Source: Collinsella sp. (GTDB lineage: Bacteria > Actinomycetota > Coriobacteriia > Coriobacteriales > Coriobacteriaceae). Taken from it: 64,000 nucleotides of DNA. The notes under the pieces were generated by a model, which saw only the letters and a list, made by a program, of their open reading frames with translations, had not been told where the DNA came from and searched no databases. Numbering within the stretch: the stretch's first letter is position 1; the number at the start of each line of letters is the position of its first letter. Shown here in pieces: positions 24,731 to 32,835 of this stretch. The stretch is from contig JAUMSH010000011.1 in NCBI GenBank assembly GCA_031292915.1, positions 1 to 64,000 on the forward strand, in the 5' to 3' direction. The position numbers were made by a program, and so were the translations under genes.

Positions 24731-27480
24731 CCAAGAAGGTCAACTTCACCCGTTTCAGCCGTTTTGGCGCGAACCTCGGACGGCTCACCTACACCGCAGC
24801 GACCCATGAGGACGCCACGGACGGCACCGACGAGCTTAAGATCAGGTGCGAAGAGGATTTAGGCAAGGGGGAGTACCTTGTTTGGGTTGACCGCCAAGGC
24901 GTTGTGCATGAACACATCGTTGATGAAATCGAGCGGCTGCACGATGACAGCGGCAAGCCATATACCAGCGTAACGTGCATCAACTCCATCAACGAGACGT
25001 GGGATGACTATATCGAGGACAAGCGACCGTCCGGCAGCGTGGCTGTGGCGCTCACGTCAATACTCGCTGGCACACGTTGGGAAGTCGGCAACTGCGACCA
25101 ACCAGGCAGCGCTTCGCATACCTTCTATCACGTAAAAGTCCGCGAGGGCTTGAGCGACCTGCTCAAAACATGGGGCGGCGAGCTTGAAACCGTCATCGAG
25201 ACGGACGGTGTACAGGTCACACACCGATACGTGCGCGTGGTCGCGAAACGCGGAAACCAGCATAGTCCCAAGCGCTTTACGTGGACTAAAGACCTCATCA
25301 GTATCAAGCGCAAGACCGGCAGCGCGAATCCAAAGACGCGCGTTTACGGTTACGGCAAGGGCGTTGAGACCGATGGCGGCGGTTTTGGCCGGCGCTTGAC
25401 TTTCGGCGATATAAACGGCGGCAAGAATTACGTCGAGGATACCTCCGCGACCGAGGTTTGGGGGCATCCCGACGGCAACGGCGGCATCGCGCCCGCCGTG
25501 GACGTTTACGTTAACGAGCAATGCGAGGACGCGGCGCAACTCCTTGCCGAGACGAATGACTACCTCGAGCAAGCCAAAACACCGACCGTCTCATACGAAG
25601 CAAGCGTGATTGACCTGTTCGCTTTCGGTCGAGATTGGGAGAGCGTTGCCGTCGGCGATTGCGTGGCGATCATCGACAAGGGCTTCTCCGCTGCGGGAAT
25701 CAGGCTCAAGGGGCGTGTCTCGAAGCTGACCCGCGACTTGGTGACCGGTGATGCCACGGTGGTGTTCGGCAACTTAACCGATGATCTGGCCGACATCTTT
25801 CAGTCAATGGCTCAGCAGATCAAGAGCGGCAGCAATCAGCGGGCTAACTACGATGCGGCGGCTAGCACGTCCGTCTCGTGGCTCAACCAGCTCATGGCGG
25901 CGCTCAACAAGGCGTTCAATTCCGTCGGCACCTACAAGGTCGAGACGTTCGAGCTTGGCGTGATCTACTCCAACGTGCCGTTGGATGCAGAAACAGGCTT
26001 TCCGCTCAAGGCAACCTCCGGCATGTGGGCGGTAAACATCAACGGCATGGGCATCCGCCTTGCCGCATCACTTACAAGCGACGGCCAATGGAATTGGCGA
26101 ACGTTTATAACCGGCGCACAGGTGAGCGCCGATTGCATCAACGCCGGGACGATGCGGGCAGACCGAATCCGCGCCGGCCTGCTCACCGACGAGGTTGGCG
26201 CGAACTATTGGGACTTGGAGACAGGCGAATTCCAGCTTTCGCCAAATGCCAAATACGGCGATGGCGGCTGGACTGTCGATGGCGTTATCGAAGATCTGCA
26301 CAGCGGAATGACGCAGAACGGAAAACACATCGAGGCCCTTGGGGAAGACTTCCAGACAAGGAATAAGGAACTCGACGAGACGATAAGCAGCCTCGACAAG
26401 ACGGTTGACGACATCGCCAAAGACGGCATCGTCACCGAGGCGGAGAAAGCTGCCGTAAATAAGATTCTCCAGACCGTGCAGAAAGATAAAGAAGATCTAT
26501 CTTCACAACACAAATCGCTGTCGGCAAACAAAAACCTGCAGGTTCAGTTCAAGGCGCAAGTATTAGAGCCGAGGTACAACAAAGCGTTCGGCGAGGGCGG
26601 AGCGTTCGATGTTCTGATGTCAGCCATCTCGGATGTCACAAACTGCTCAACAGCCGAGGCGCTGAATGCCGCCATGTCGGATTATAAGAGCGCCTATGAA
26701 AACTATTCATCCGCAGTAACAGTCTACGCGGAGGTAGCGCGACAGGCGACGAGCATGATTGCGCAAGAGGTAGCTAAGACCGATGCGGAGAAACTTGTCG
26801 ACAAGCTCGACGAGAGTCTCAAACAGCAAGAGATCTTCAATCGCCTTACCAACAACGGAGCAAACAAAGGCATTTACATGTCCAGCGGCGATCTGTACAT
26901 CAATGCGACATACCTCAAGAGTGGAACTATCGGCGACGGTCAGAGGAAGAACTACTGGAATCTGACGAGCGGCTATTTCCAGACAACCTATGGTGTCATC
27001 GGCGGGCTATCAATCGATAACAACAAATTGTATAGATATAAGCTTACGCTCGATTCGAACACCTCTGGTCTCTACATAGGTACAGACGGTTTCAGCGTCG
27101 GCGGCGGCACCTGCTACACAGCAATGGCAAACGGATACCTATACGGCGGCACAGCTGAGGACATTACGGGCTACGTCGGATTCAACAACTACAACACCAA
27201 GTCCAAGGTGTATGGCGCGCGTCTCGCTGGCAAAGGGTGCATTTGCCTTCTCACCGATGACTGGATCGGCGTCGGCGAATACAAAGACCGTGGCGAGTAC
27301 GTCTCCTGTAAGACCGGCATGAGCGGCAGCGTCACGCTCGTCGGGAACCTGAAAAGCTCGTGGACAAATCTTCAACTGACCGGAACGTATAACGTGTCCG
27401 GCCTTTGCCAAAACCTGTCTATGACTTGGACAAATTGGACGATCACTTTCGACCATGGACTAATGATCACGTCGCTATAA
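24721..27480 (+). CDS. Tail tip / tail-associated protein (Tal-like)
   Basis: 919 aa. The first 370 residues or so resemble the gp27-like tail-hub domain (strands, then a KRKTGSANPKTRVYGYG segment); a middle interface with GIRLAASLTSDGQWNW; a long helical part at about 520-700 (EDFQTRNKELDETISSL...); and a Gly/Tyr/Asn-rich beta C terminus. It should form the tip hub and fibre base. The start is the ATG at 24721 after GGAGGAAAG, overlapping the Dit gene by 10 nt. Confidence 0.8.
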   Translation: MALTKKVNFTRFSRFGANLGRLTYTAATHEDATDGTDELKIRCEEDLGKGEYLVWVDRQGVVHEHIVDEIERLHDDSGKPYTSVTCINSINETWDDYIEDKRPSGSVAVALTSILAGTRWEVGNCDQPGSASHTFYHVKVREGLSDLLKTWGGELETVIETDGVQVTHRYVRVVAKRGNQHSPKRFTWTKDLISIKRKTGSANPKTRVYGYGKGVETDGGGFGRRLTFGDINGGKNYVEDTSATEVWGHPDGNGGIAPAVDVYVNEQCEDAAQLLAETNDYLEQAKTPTVSYEASVIDLFAFGRDWESVAVGDCVAIIDKGFSAAGIRLKGRVSKLTRDLVTGDATVVFGNLTDDLADIFQSMAQQIKSGSNQRANYDAAASTSVSWLNQLMAALNKAFNSVGTYKVETFELGVIYSNVPLDAETGFPLKATSGMWAVNINGMGIRLAASLTSDGQWNWRTFITGAQVSADCINAGTMRADRIRAGLLTDEVGANYWDLETGEFQLSPNAKYGDGGWTVDGVIEDLHSGMTQNGKHIEALGEDFQTRNKELDETISSLDKTVDDIAKDGIVTEAEKAAVNKILQTVQKDKEDLSSQHKSLSANKNLQVQFKAQVLEPRYNKAFGEGGAFDVLMSAISDVTNCSTAEALNAAMSDYKSAYENYSSAVTVYAEVARQATSMIAQEVAKTDAEKLVDKLDESLKQQEIFNRLTNNGANKGIYMSSGDLYINATYLKSGTIGDGQRKNYWNLTSGYFQTTYGVIGGLSIDNNKLYRYKLTLDSNTSGLYIGTDGFSVGGGTCYTAMANGYLYGGTAEDITGYVGFNNYNTKSKVYGARLAGKGCICLLTDDWIGVGEYKDRGEYVSCKTGMSGSVTLVGNLKSSWTNLQLTGTYNVSGLCQNLSMTWTNWTITFDHGLMITSL

Positions 27481-27491
27481 GGAGGTATGGA

Positions 27492-27680
27492 ATGACCACG
27501 TACAGAGTTGAGAAGGATGGACTCTCGTTTTACGTCCAACCGCACATGCTCGATTACTACGCTGCGAGTGGCTATGCCATATACAAGACTGTAGAGGAAA
27601 GCGTCACAGACGTTGCCGCGGAAATCGCCGCGCTTGACGATTCGGCACCGATTGTGGAGGAAGTGAAGGTCAATGGATAA
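27492..27680 (+). CDS. Small tail-region protein, unknown
   Basis: 62 aa beginning MTTYRVEKDGL, acidic C terminus. A strong AAGGAGG site precedes the ATG. It sits between tail-tip genes; role not recognised. Confidence 0.6.
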   Translation: MTTYRVEKDGLSFYVQPHMLDYYAASGYAIYKTVEESVTDVAAEIAALDDSAPIVEEVKVNG

Positions 27681-28143
27681 AGGAATCGAATCTCTGGCAA
27701 CCGCGCTCGGTGCCAGCGTTACGGAAAGCAAGCAGAGCATCGAAATCGAGAACATCATCCCCGATGAATATAGCAATACCCAGATGGAGCAGATGCTTAT
27801 TGCGCTCGAGCCGCTTCTTGACCGCCGCGACATCGTAGGCTATGCCGCCGCACGTAATACGAGGGTGTTGCGTGCGGAGGCGCTTGAGTACCTAAAACGC
27901 CGCGATGAGCTCATCGCGCAGTACGGCGAACCTGAACTTGGCGATGATGGGCTTCCCACCGGTCGCACGCAGCTTCGCATCGGTTCAGACGAGCACAAGG
28001 CTTTCTGCCGCGAAATCGAGATGTACGCAAACATCAAGCATCGACCCAACCTGTTCAAGATTGCCTATGCCGACGCGATCGGAAAGATGACAGGAAACGA
28101 GATTTTGGCGTGCGAGTGGATGCTGGTCGACGGTGATGCTTAA
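27673..28143 (+). CDS. Tail-region protein of unknown function
   Basis: 156 aa, mostly helical and charged, with an LEPLLDRRDIVGYAAARNTR segment. It overlaps both neighbours (8 and 1 nt). Too large and acidic to resemble the DGR accessory protein Avd. Function unknown. Confidence 0.6.
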   Translation: MDKGIESLATALGASVTESKQSIEIENIIPDEYSNTQMEQMLIALEPLLDRRDIVGYAAARNTRVLRAEALEYLKRRDELIAQYGEPELGDDGLPTGRTQLRIGSDEHKAFCREIEMYANIKHRPNLFKIAYADAIGKMTGNEILACEWMLVDGDA

Positions 28144-28949
28144 TGAACACTCAGACTATCGAGCTTGACATCGACAAGCGCGGATGCGGCAACAACTGCA
28201 TCCGAATCGCCCAGGGCGAGGGCGGCGGAACGACCATCAAGGCGCTTATCTACGACAACGGCGGCGAGCTGTCTTTGTCTGGGTACAGCGCCTTTTTGGT
28301 TGCCCGATTGCCCGACCGAATCCACTATTACCGTGGCAGCGCCACGGTCAGCGGCAATACGATCACCTACGTTTGCGATGAATCCAAGCTCGCAAGCGTT
28401 CCCGGCTACACCGACGAAGCCTATTTCGAAATCGTCAAGGACGATTTCCTTGCACAGACGGAGCGATTCGCCCTGGACATCCTGCGCAGCGCCAAAGAGG
28501 GTCAGCAACCCGCGCAGTCTTGGGACAACGCGATTGATGACCTTATCAGGCGTGGAGAAAACGCCGCCACCAAGGGCGAACAGGCCGTCACTGACGCGGG
28601 CAGAGCGCTGAATAACGCCAACGCTGCGGTCAACATCTGCAAGAGCGCCACGGACGCGGCCAACACCGCGACGGGCAAGGCGAACGCCGCGACAAAGAGC
28701 GCCACAGATGCAGCATCTGCGGCAAATACAGCCAAGACGAACGCCGACACCGCAACCAATGCGGCGAATGCCGCGACAAACGCGGCGAAAGCATCCAAGG
28801 ACAGCGCGTATCAGGCGGCTGCGGACGCTCGTAAGGCGGCTGAGGAAGCTCGCGGCTCCGTGAGCGCGGACAGACAGTTTTATTTCAAGCGAATCACAGA
28901 CGAGAACGGGGACACGCGCCCTGTTCTCGTCGATATGACAGTTAGTTAG
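28143..28949 (+). CDS. Baseplate upper protein (BppU)-like
   Basis: 268 aa. The N-terminal 115 residues or so look like the BppU N-terminal domain (ELDIDKRGCGNNCIRIAQGE, then TDEAYFEIVKDDF). The rest is an Ala/Asn/Thr-rich heptad-like stalk (residues about 150-235) expected to trimerise. In lactococcal phages BppU holds receptor-binding proteins, which fits the DGR target directly downstream. Confidence 0.75.
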   Translation: MNTQTIELDIDKRGCGNNCIRIAQGEGGGTTIKALIYDNGGELSLSGYSAFLVARLPDRIHYYRGSATVSGNTITYVCDESKLASVPGYTDEAYFEIVKDDFLAQTERFALDILRSAKEGQQPAQSWDNAIDDLIRRGENAATKGEQAVTDAGRALNNANAAVNICKSATDAANTATGKANAATKSATDAASAANTAKTNADTATNAANAATNAAKASKDSAYQAAADARKAAEEARGSVSADRQFYFKRITDENGDTRPVLVDMTVS

Positions 28950-28957
28950 GAGCTGGC

Positions 28958-30550
28958 ATGGACTATAACTTTCCGACCGATGAAGCGCTGAAAGACGGCC
29001 TTGCGTCCATCGCAACAGCCATTGGCAAGCTTGCCGACGTGAAAGCTCTTGAGCGTGATGAAGCGACCGGACGATACAAAAACAGCGCAATCAAAGCAAT
29101 GGTTGACAAGCATAAGACCGGGCTTATTTACACGTGGCGTGTTCCCGCTGGAAGCCCTACGGCGCTGATTCCCGTGAGCGCTGCGGCAAAGCGCCTTGCT
29201 GCGACAAAGTTCGTTGCCGCCACCGCAACCACTCCAGCCGTAGACCCATGTAATGCAGAGGGCGGGCCGTGGTTCCACGTCTCCGCGAACGCGGGTGCCG
29301 ATCCCGACGGCGCACCGTGGGTTGTCGCTATCGATTCGGTGGATTACGGTTTCTCGCGCATCGACAACAGTAAGGGGAACAACGTCTACGAGATTGCGCC
29401 TGTGGTGTGGCAGCTTTGGGAGCCGCTTGAAAACGGCGATGCCCTATGGTCTGTCTCCGACACGAAGTTCACCGGCGCCGCCGCGTGCCCGGATGCATAC
29501 TTGCCTGATGGAAGTCTGCGACCGTATATGCTTACGCCGTCATACCCTCTATCTATGGATTCGAATAACAACCCGCGCTCCATCTCGGGTATGCCGGTAA
29601 AGACGCGCACGATCAGTCACGATTCGCTTATAGACATTACAAAGTGCGCCACGACGGGCTATGGCGGCATGAGCGCCTACGACCAGTGGTATATCAACTT
29701 TCACCAGCTCACCAAGACGCTTAACAAGTCCTCGCAGGTGGATTTTCAAGGCTGCTCAAACTTCAACGTACAGTTCCATCCTGTGATTGCCGAGAGCAAT
29801 ACAACGCGTATCGTCGTTGCCGCTTCAATCGCCGCTTCGCTGCCGGTTGGATGCGCCCTCATGTACGGAACCAGCAACGCGGCTTCTTGTCCCGACCGTG
29901 GCGCATCGAACGCCTATGACGTGTTCGATGCTGCGGTAGTTGAGGGCAAAGAGACGCTTGCGGAAGGCAACGTTGCCCTGCTGATGCGTGTTGCAAAAGC
30001 GTTCACCACTACCACTGATACGTGGGTTCAAACTTCGCCGTGGAACACCGGCTCGACCGACGAGCTCGTGGGAGATGGACAGGTTGCCAATGATGGCAAA
30101 CATCCGTTCAAGATCGGTGGCGTTGAGACAGCAACAGGTGCTTGGGAAGTCATGGGCTGCGCTCTGTTCATGAGCGATGGAACGGGCTTCGGAATCGCCG
30201 TGAACCCCGACAGCCGCAACGAGAAAAAGGGAGCTGTTGCCGACGGCGTTGTTGCAACTGCGGCGTGCATGCCGCTCAAAGAGGGCTACACGCTCAACTT
30301 GCAGATGGTGTGCGGCCTAATCCTCGAAAAGGATGTTGGCGGCTCCTCCACGACCGGCACGGGAGATTACTACTACGTCAACGTTAACGACCAAACCGTG
30401 AAGGGAACTATTCGCGAGGTTCTGTTCCTCGGCTACCTGGGGGACGGCACGTGGGCTGGTCTTCGCTACGCGAGCGCGAACACGTGGTCTGGCGGGGCGA
30501 ACTGGGACGTCGCTTCCCGGCTTTCTGCCACCAGCCGCAGCCGGGGGTGA
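28958..30550 (+). CDS. DGR-diversified tail protein with C-terminal C-type-lectin-like variable domain
   Basis: 530 aa. The N terminus is short and helical; the body is beta-rich; the last 45 residues or so carry the pattern typical of DGR targets with a C-type lectin fold (GLRYASANTWSGGANW, then DVASR). Codons for residues 488-523 lie in the variable repeat. Ten residues differ from those the template would encode: L489 (Gln in TR), Y493 (Asn), G495 (Arg), W499 (Lys), S506 (Asn), W510 (Arg), G513 (Arg), D517 (Asn), V518 (Ile), L522 (Gln). By analogy with Mtd of phage BPP-1 this should be the receptor-binding tip. It lies between the BppU-like gene and the TR. Confidence 0.9.
   Translation: MDYNFPTDEALKDGLASIATAIGKLADVKALERDEATGRYKNSAIKAMVDKHKTGLIYTWRVPAGSPTALIPVSAAAKRLAATKFVAATATTPAVDPCNAEGGPWFHVSANAGADPDGAPWVVAIDSVDYGFSRIDNSKGNNVYEIAPVVWQLWEPLENGDALWSVSDTKFTGAAACPDAYLPDGSLRPYMLTPSYPLSMDSNNNPRSISGMPVKTRTISHDSLIDITKCATTGYGGMSAYDQWYINFHQLTKTLNKSSQVDFQGCSNFNVQFHPVIAESNTTRIVVAASIAASLPVGCALMYGTSNAASCPDRGASNAYDVFDAAVVEGKETLAEGNVALLMRVAKAFTTTTDTWVQTSPWNTGSTDELVGDGQVANDGKHPFKIGGVETATGAWEVMGCALFMSDGTGFGIAVNPDSRNEKKGAVADGVVATAACMPLKEGYTLNLQMVCGLILEKDVGGSSTTGTGDYYYVNVNDQTVKGTIREVLFLGYLGDGTWAGLRYASANTWSGGANWDVASRLSATSRSRG
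30418..30527 (+). repeat. DGR variable repeat (VR)
   Basis: 110 bp at the 3' end of the target gene, 98 of 110 identical to TR (offset 217 bp). The 12 mismatches are at VR 30423, 30434, 30440, 30452, 30453, 30474, 30485, 30494, 30506, 30509, 30522 and 30523. Every one is opposite an adenine in TR. No C, G or T of TR is changed. Confidence 0.97.
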
Positions 30551-30551
30551 A

Positions 30552-30584
30552 TCATGGCGTAGCCATGAGAGGGGGTTGACCCCC
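30552..30584 (+). promoter_or_regulatory. Tandem hairpins just downstream of VR
   Basis: TCATGGC (30552-30558) pairs with GCCATGA (30562-30568) around GTA; GGGGG (30571-30575) pairs with CCCCC (30580-30584) around TTGA. They begin 25 bp after VR and directly after the stop codon. In the Bordetella DGR a hairpin/cruciform downstream of VR is needed for efficient retrohoming, so one of these may be the target-recognition structure. Confidence 0.65.
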
Positions 30585-30634
30585 TTCTTTCTAGCAACAA
30601 ACAGGGATACACGGTGAGGGCGGCGCTGGTGTCT

Positions 30635-30744
30635 GGTTCAGTTCCTCGGCAACCTGAGGGACGGCACGAAGGCTGGTCTTCGCTACGCGAACGCGAACAC
30701 GAGGTCTGGCAGGGCGAACTGGAACATCGCTTCCCGGCAATCTG
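30635..30744 (+). repeat. DGR template repeat (TR)
   Basis: 110 bp of non-coding DNA between target and RT genes, holding 23 adenines, many as AAC or AGG codons in the register of the target frame. Twelve of the 23 are substituted in VR (six to T, six to G). It would be transcribed as the RNA template for mutagenic reverse transcription. Confidence 0.97.
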
Positions 30745-30782
30745 TCTATAAACAAGAACCAAAAGTTCTCGCACCGTGCCTA

Positions 30783-30812
30783 CCCGGCGCGTCTCTTTCT
30801 GACGCGACCGGG
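30783..30812 (+). ncRNA. Hairpin in the TR-RT spacer RNA
   Basis: CCCGG-CGCGTC (30783-30793) pairs with GACGCG-A-CCGGG (30801-30812), an 11-bp stem with a single bulge and a 7-nt pyrimidine loop. It lies 38 nt after TR. In BPP-1 the spacer downstream of TR is structured and primes cDNA synthesis; this may be its counterpart. Confidence 0.55.
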
Positions 30813-30902
30813 CTAGCCTGGCTCAACTGAGCGAAATTTGTCCGCAAGGCTCGCGGGCTAGTAGCCGCCTGGCGAAAGCTCGTATGACAGACAGAAAGAG
30901 CT

Positions 30903-31931
30903 TTGGATTTGAAAACCTATTGCAAAAACTACGTCTTCACGCGCCAAAAGGTTGCAGAAGCGCTTGAGGAATGGAAGAAGGGCGATTCCGGCAGGAAGAA
31001 CGAGCACCGAATCCAAGAGGAATACGGCTCGGAATCGTCCTTCATCGACGTTATATGGCTCGAATTATCAACTGAAACACTGGAATTCGAGCCGATCAGA
31101 ACGCATGTAAAGCACGACCCGAATTCAGGCAAGTTGCGCGAAATCAGCGTCGAGAGTGTCAAGCGCCAAGTTTGCAACTACCTGTGCGTCAATGCGCTCG
31201 AGCCCCTACTGTCGGCTAAAGTCGGCTTCTGGCAAGTCAGCGGCGGCGTTAAGGGTAAGGGTGCAGCCCTCGGCATGCGTAAGCTCAAGCGGGCGATTCG
31301 GCGCTATCTACTGCACGTCCACGTTGACATACGAAACTGTTACGGCTCCATGCGAACAGAGATGGTCTTTGAGCTTGCAGCACGTTACGTGCGAAACCAC
31401 AAAGCGCTCTATTTGCTCTCCGCGCTGCTATCGAGCATGGGTGAAGTGCTTATTCTCGGTAGCTATCTATCGCTGCGACTGGCTGCTTTTGTCATCTCGT
31501 TCGCCTACCACGCCATTGAGGGCGTTGGTACAGTTAGGCGCGGCAAACGCACGAATCTAGTAGGTTGTCAAGTCTGGTACGCAGATGACGGCTATTTGCT
31601 TGGCAACTCTAAAAAGGCGCTGAAAAGAGCAGTCATGCTCGTCGCTCACGTGCTCGCAGGCTTCGGTCTTGAACTTAAGCCTTGGAAGATCATGCATAAC
31701 GGCGTTGAGCCAATCGATTTCGCGGGTTATCGAATTTGGACAAAGCACGTCGATTTGCGGAAGCGACTTTGGAAGCGTCTCCGCCGCGCGTTTTTCCGAT
31801 TTGACAAACGAAGAGCGCCGAGACTTGCCCGCCGCGTGTGCTCGTACTTTGGGTGGATGAAGACGGCGGAGATGGAAGAGCAATTAGTTGTACGTCAAAG
31901 AGTGTTCAACGCGGCAAGAGCCGCGAGTTAG
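30903..31931 (+). CDS. DGR reverse transcriptase
   Basis: 342 aa, small single-domain RT. Motif A HVDIRNCYGS (catalytic D142), motif B-region LILGSYLSLRLA (186-193), motif C WYADDGYLL (D228, D229), motif E-like DFAGYRIW (272-279), and the thumb signature SYFGWMK (314-320). An SGGVKGKG segment (113-120) matches the conserved block before motif A in DGR RTs. DGR enzymes normally read xGxxxSQ in the motif-B region; here it is GSYLSL, Leu replacing Gln. The C-terminal third is strongly basic. TTG start at 30903 after AGAAAGAG. Downstream genes follow within 9 nt, so it is part of the late operon. Confidence 0.93.
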   Translation: MDLKTYCKNYVFTRQKVAEALEEWKKGDSGRKNEHRIQEEYGSESSFIDVIWLELSTETLEFEPIRTHVKHDPNSGKLREISVESVKRQVCNYLCVNALEPLLSAKVGFWQVSGGVKGKGAALGMRKLKRAIRRYLLHVHVDIRNCYGSMRTEMVFELAARYVRNHKALYLLSALLSSMGEVLILGSYLSLRLAAFVISFAYHAIEGVGTVRRGKRTNLVGCQVWYADDGYLLGNSKKALKRAVMLVAHVLAGFGLELKPWKIMHNGVEPIDFAGYRIWTKHVDLRKRLWKRLRRAFFRFDKRRAPRLARRVCSYFGWMKTAEMEEQLVVRQRVFNAARAAS

Positions 31932-31939
31932 GAGAAAAC

Positions 31940-32299
31940 ATGATTGTTAAAGCCGAGCGCACTGGCGAAGCGCCGGAACCAGTCGAGGTTATCGGCCAGA
32001 ATGTCTGGCTGCGCAAGAATATCGAGACTTCTACACGCGATGTCGGTTTGAACGATTCCGACACGGCCGCGGAAACTGTATACAGGTATGACGAGGTGTA
32101 TTTCGTCGATTGCGGCTTTCCGACCGTTGAGAGCGTGCGTGAAAGCTTCGACGAGCTTTGGAGCGTCCATGCGGCAGACGGAATGCCCGATTCGGCGCGA
32201 ATCGACGACGCTATCAGGCGGTTGGAGGCGGTCAAGGCATCTCTTGCGGATACCAACGCAGCGCTTCTCGAAATCGGCGACATTGTTGGCGGTGAGTAG
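31940..32299 (+). CDS. Phage tail-region protein, unknown (not Avd-like)
   Basis: 119 aa, acidic overall; the last 40 residues form a helix (RIDDAIRRLEAVKASLADTN). AGGAG precedes the ATG. Being next to the RT and of Avd-like size it was considered for the accessory factor, but Avd proteins are basic four-helix bundles and this is not. Confidence 0.6.
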   Translation: MIVKAERTGEAPEPVEVIGQNVWLRKNIETSTRDVGLNDSDTAAETVYRYDEVYFVDCGFPTVESVRESFDELWSVHAADGMPDSARIDDAIRRLEAVKASLADTNAALLEIGDIVGGE

Positions 32300-32301
32300 C
32301 G

Positions 32302-32418
32302 ATGGCGAAGATCTACTACGAAGCCGTCATGGATGACAGGCGTACCGTCGAGAGCGTACCCAAGCTTTGGCGTGCCGCCGTGCAGAAGATGATCGATGAC
32401 AATGCGAAGGAGAAATAA
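32302..32418 (+). CDS. XkdX/CD1375-like 38-aa phage protein
   Basis: Tiny ORF MAKIYYEAVMDDRRTVESV... ending NAKEK. The pattern (AKIYYxAV...RRTVESVPKLWRxAV) is that of the short XkdX/CD1375 proteins found just before holins in Gram-positive phages. The stop overlaps the holin start (TAATG). Confidence 0.72.
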   Translation: MAKIYYEAVMDDRRTVESVPKLWRAAVQKMIDDNAKEK

Positions 32419-32834
32419 TGGGAGCTATCTACACGTTCACGGAGCAGCAGATCTGGGCAATCGGCGGCGCATTCCTGATGATGCTTATCGACATGGTTAC
32501 AGGCATCGCCCAGGCAATTTACAACCGTAGTTTTAAGTCTTCGACGATGCGCCGCGGCTTGTGTCATAAGGCAACGCTTTCCCTTATCATCATGCTGGTT
32601 ATATGTATCGAGATTCTAAGCTCGCATATCGTTGGACTGAATTTCGGTGGTATTACCGTCTATGTCGTTTGCATCGCCATCATCGGCATGGAGTTCGCTT
32701 CTATCCTCGAAAACATCAAGCAGGCATATCCAGAGCTTGCCGATACGCCCATCATGAAGATTTTCGAGCACGCCAACGTTGACACCGATGATATTACGAA
32801 GGCGATTGCTGATGAAGTCGCGAAGCGCGGCTAG
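32418..32834 (+). CDS. Holin (phage holin family 4/TcdE-like)
   Basis: 138 aa with three hydrophobic segments (about 12-35, 52-72, 77-95), a basic turn (KSSTMRRGLCHKA) between the first two, and a charged C terminus. It should form the membrane lesion that times lysis. GAAGGAG before the ATG; lysis enzymes follow. Confidence 0.85.
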   Translation: MGAIYTFTEQQIWAIGGAFLMMLIDMVTGIAQAIYNRSFKSSTMRRGLCHKATLSLIIMLVICIEILSSHIVGLNFGGITVYVVCIAIIGMEFASILENIKQAYPELADTPIMKIFEHANVDTDDITKAIADEVAKRG

Positions 32835-32835
32835 G

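Noticed and set aside
26900..27480. Second VR in the tail-tip gene end
   Set aside because: The C terminus has Trp/Asn-rich repeats but no nucleotide similarity to TR.
31940..32299. Candidate DGR Avd protein
   Set aside because: Acidic and only partly helical; Avd proteins are basic helical bundles. It fits better as an ordinary tail-region gene.
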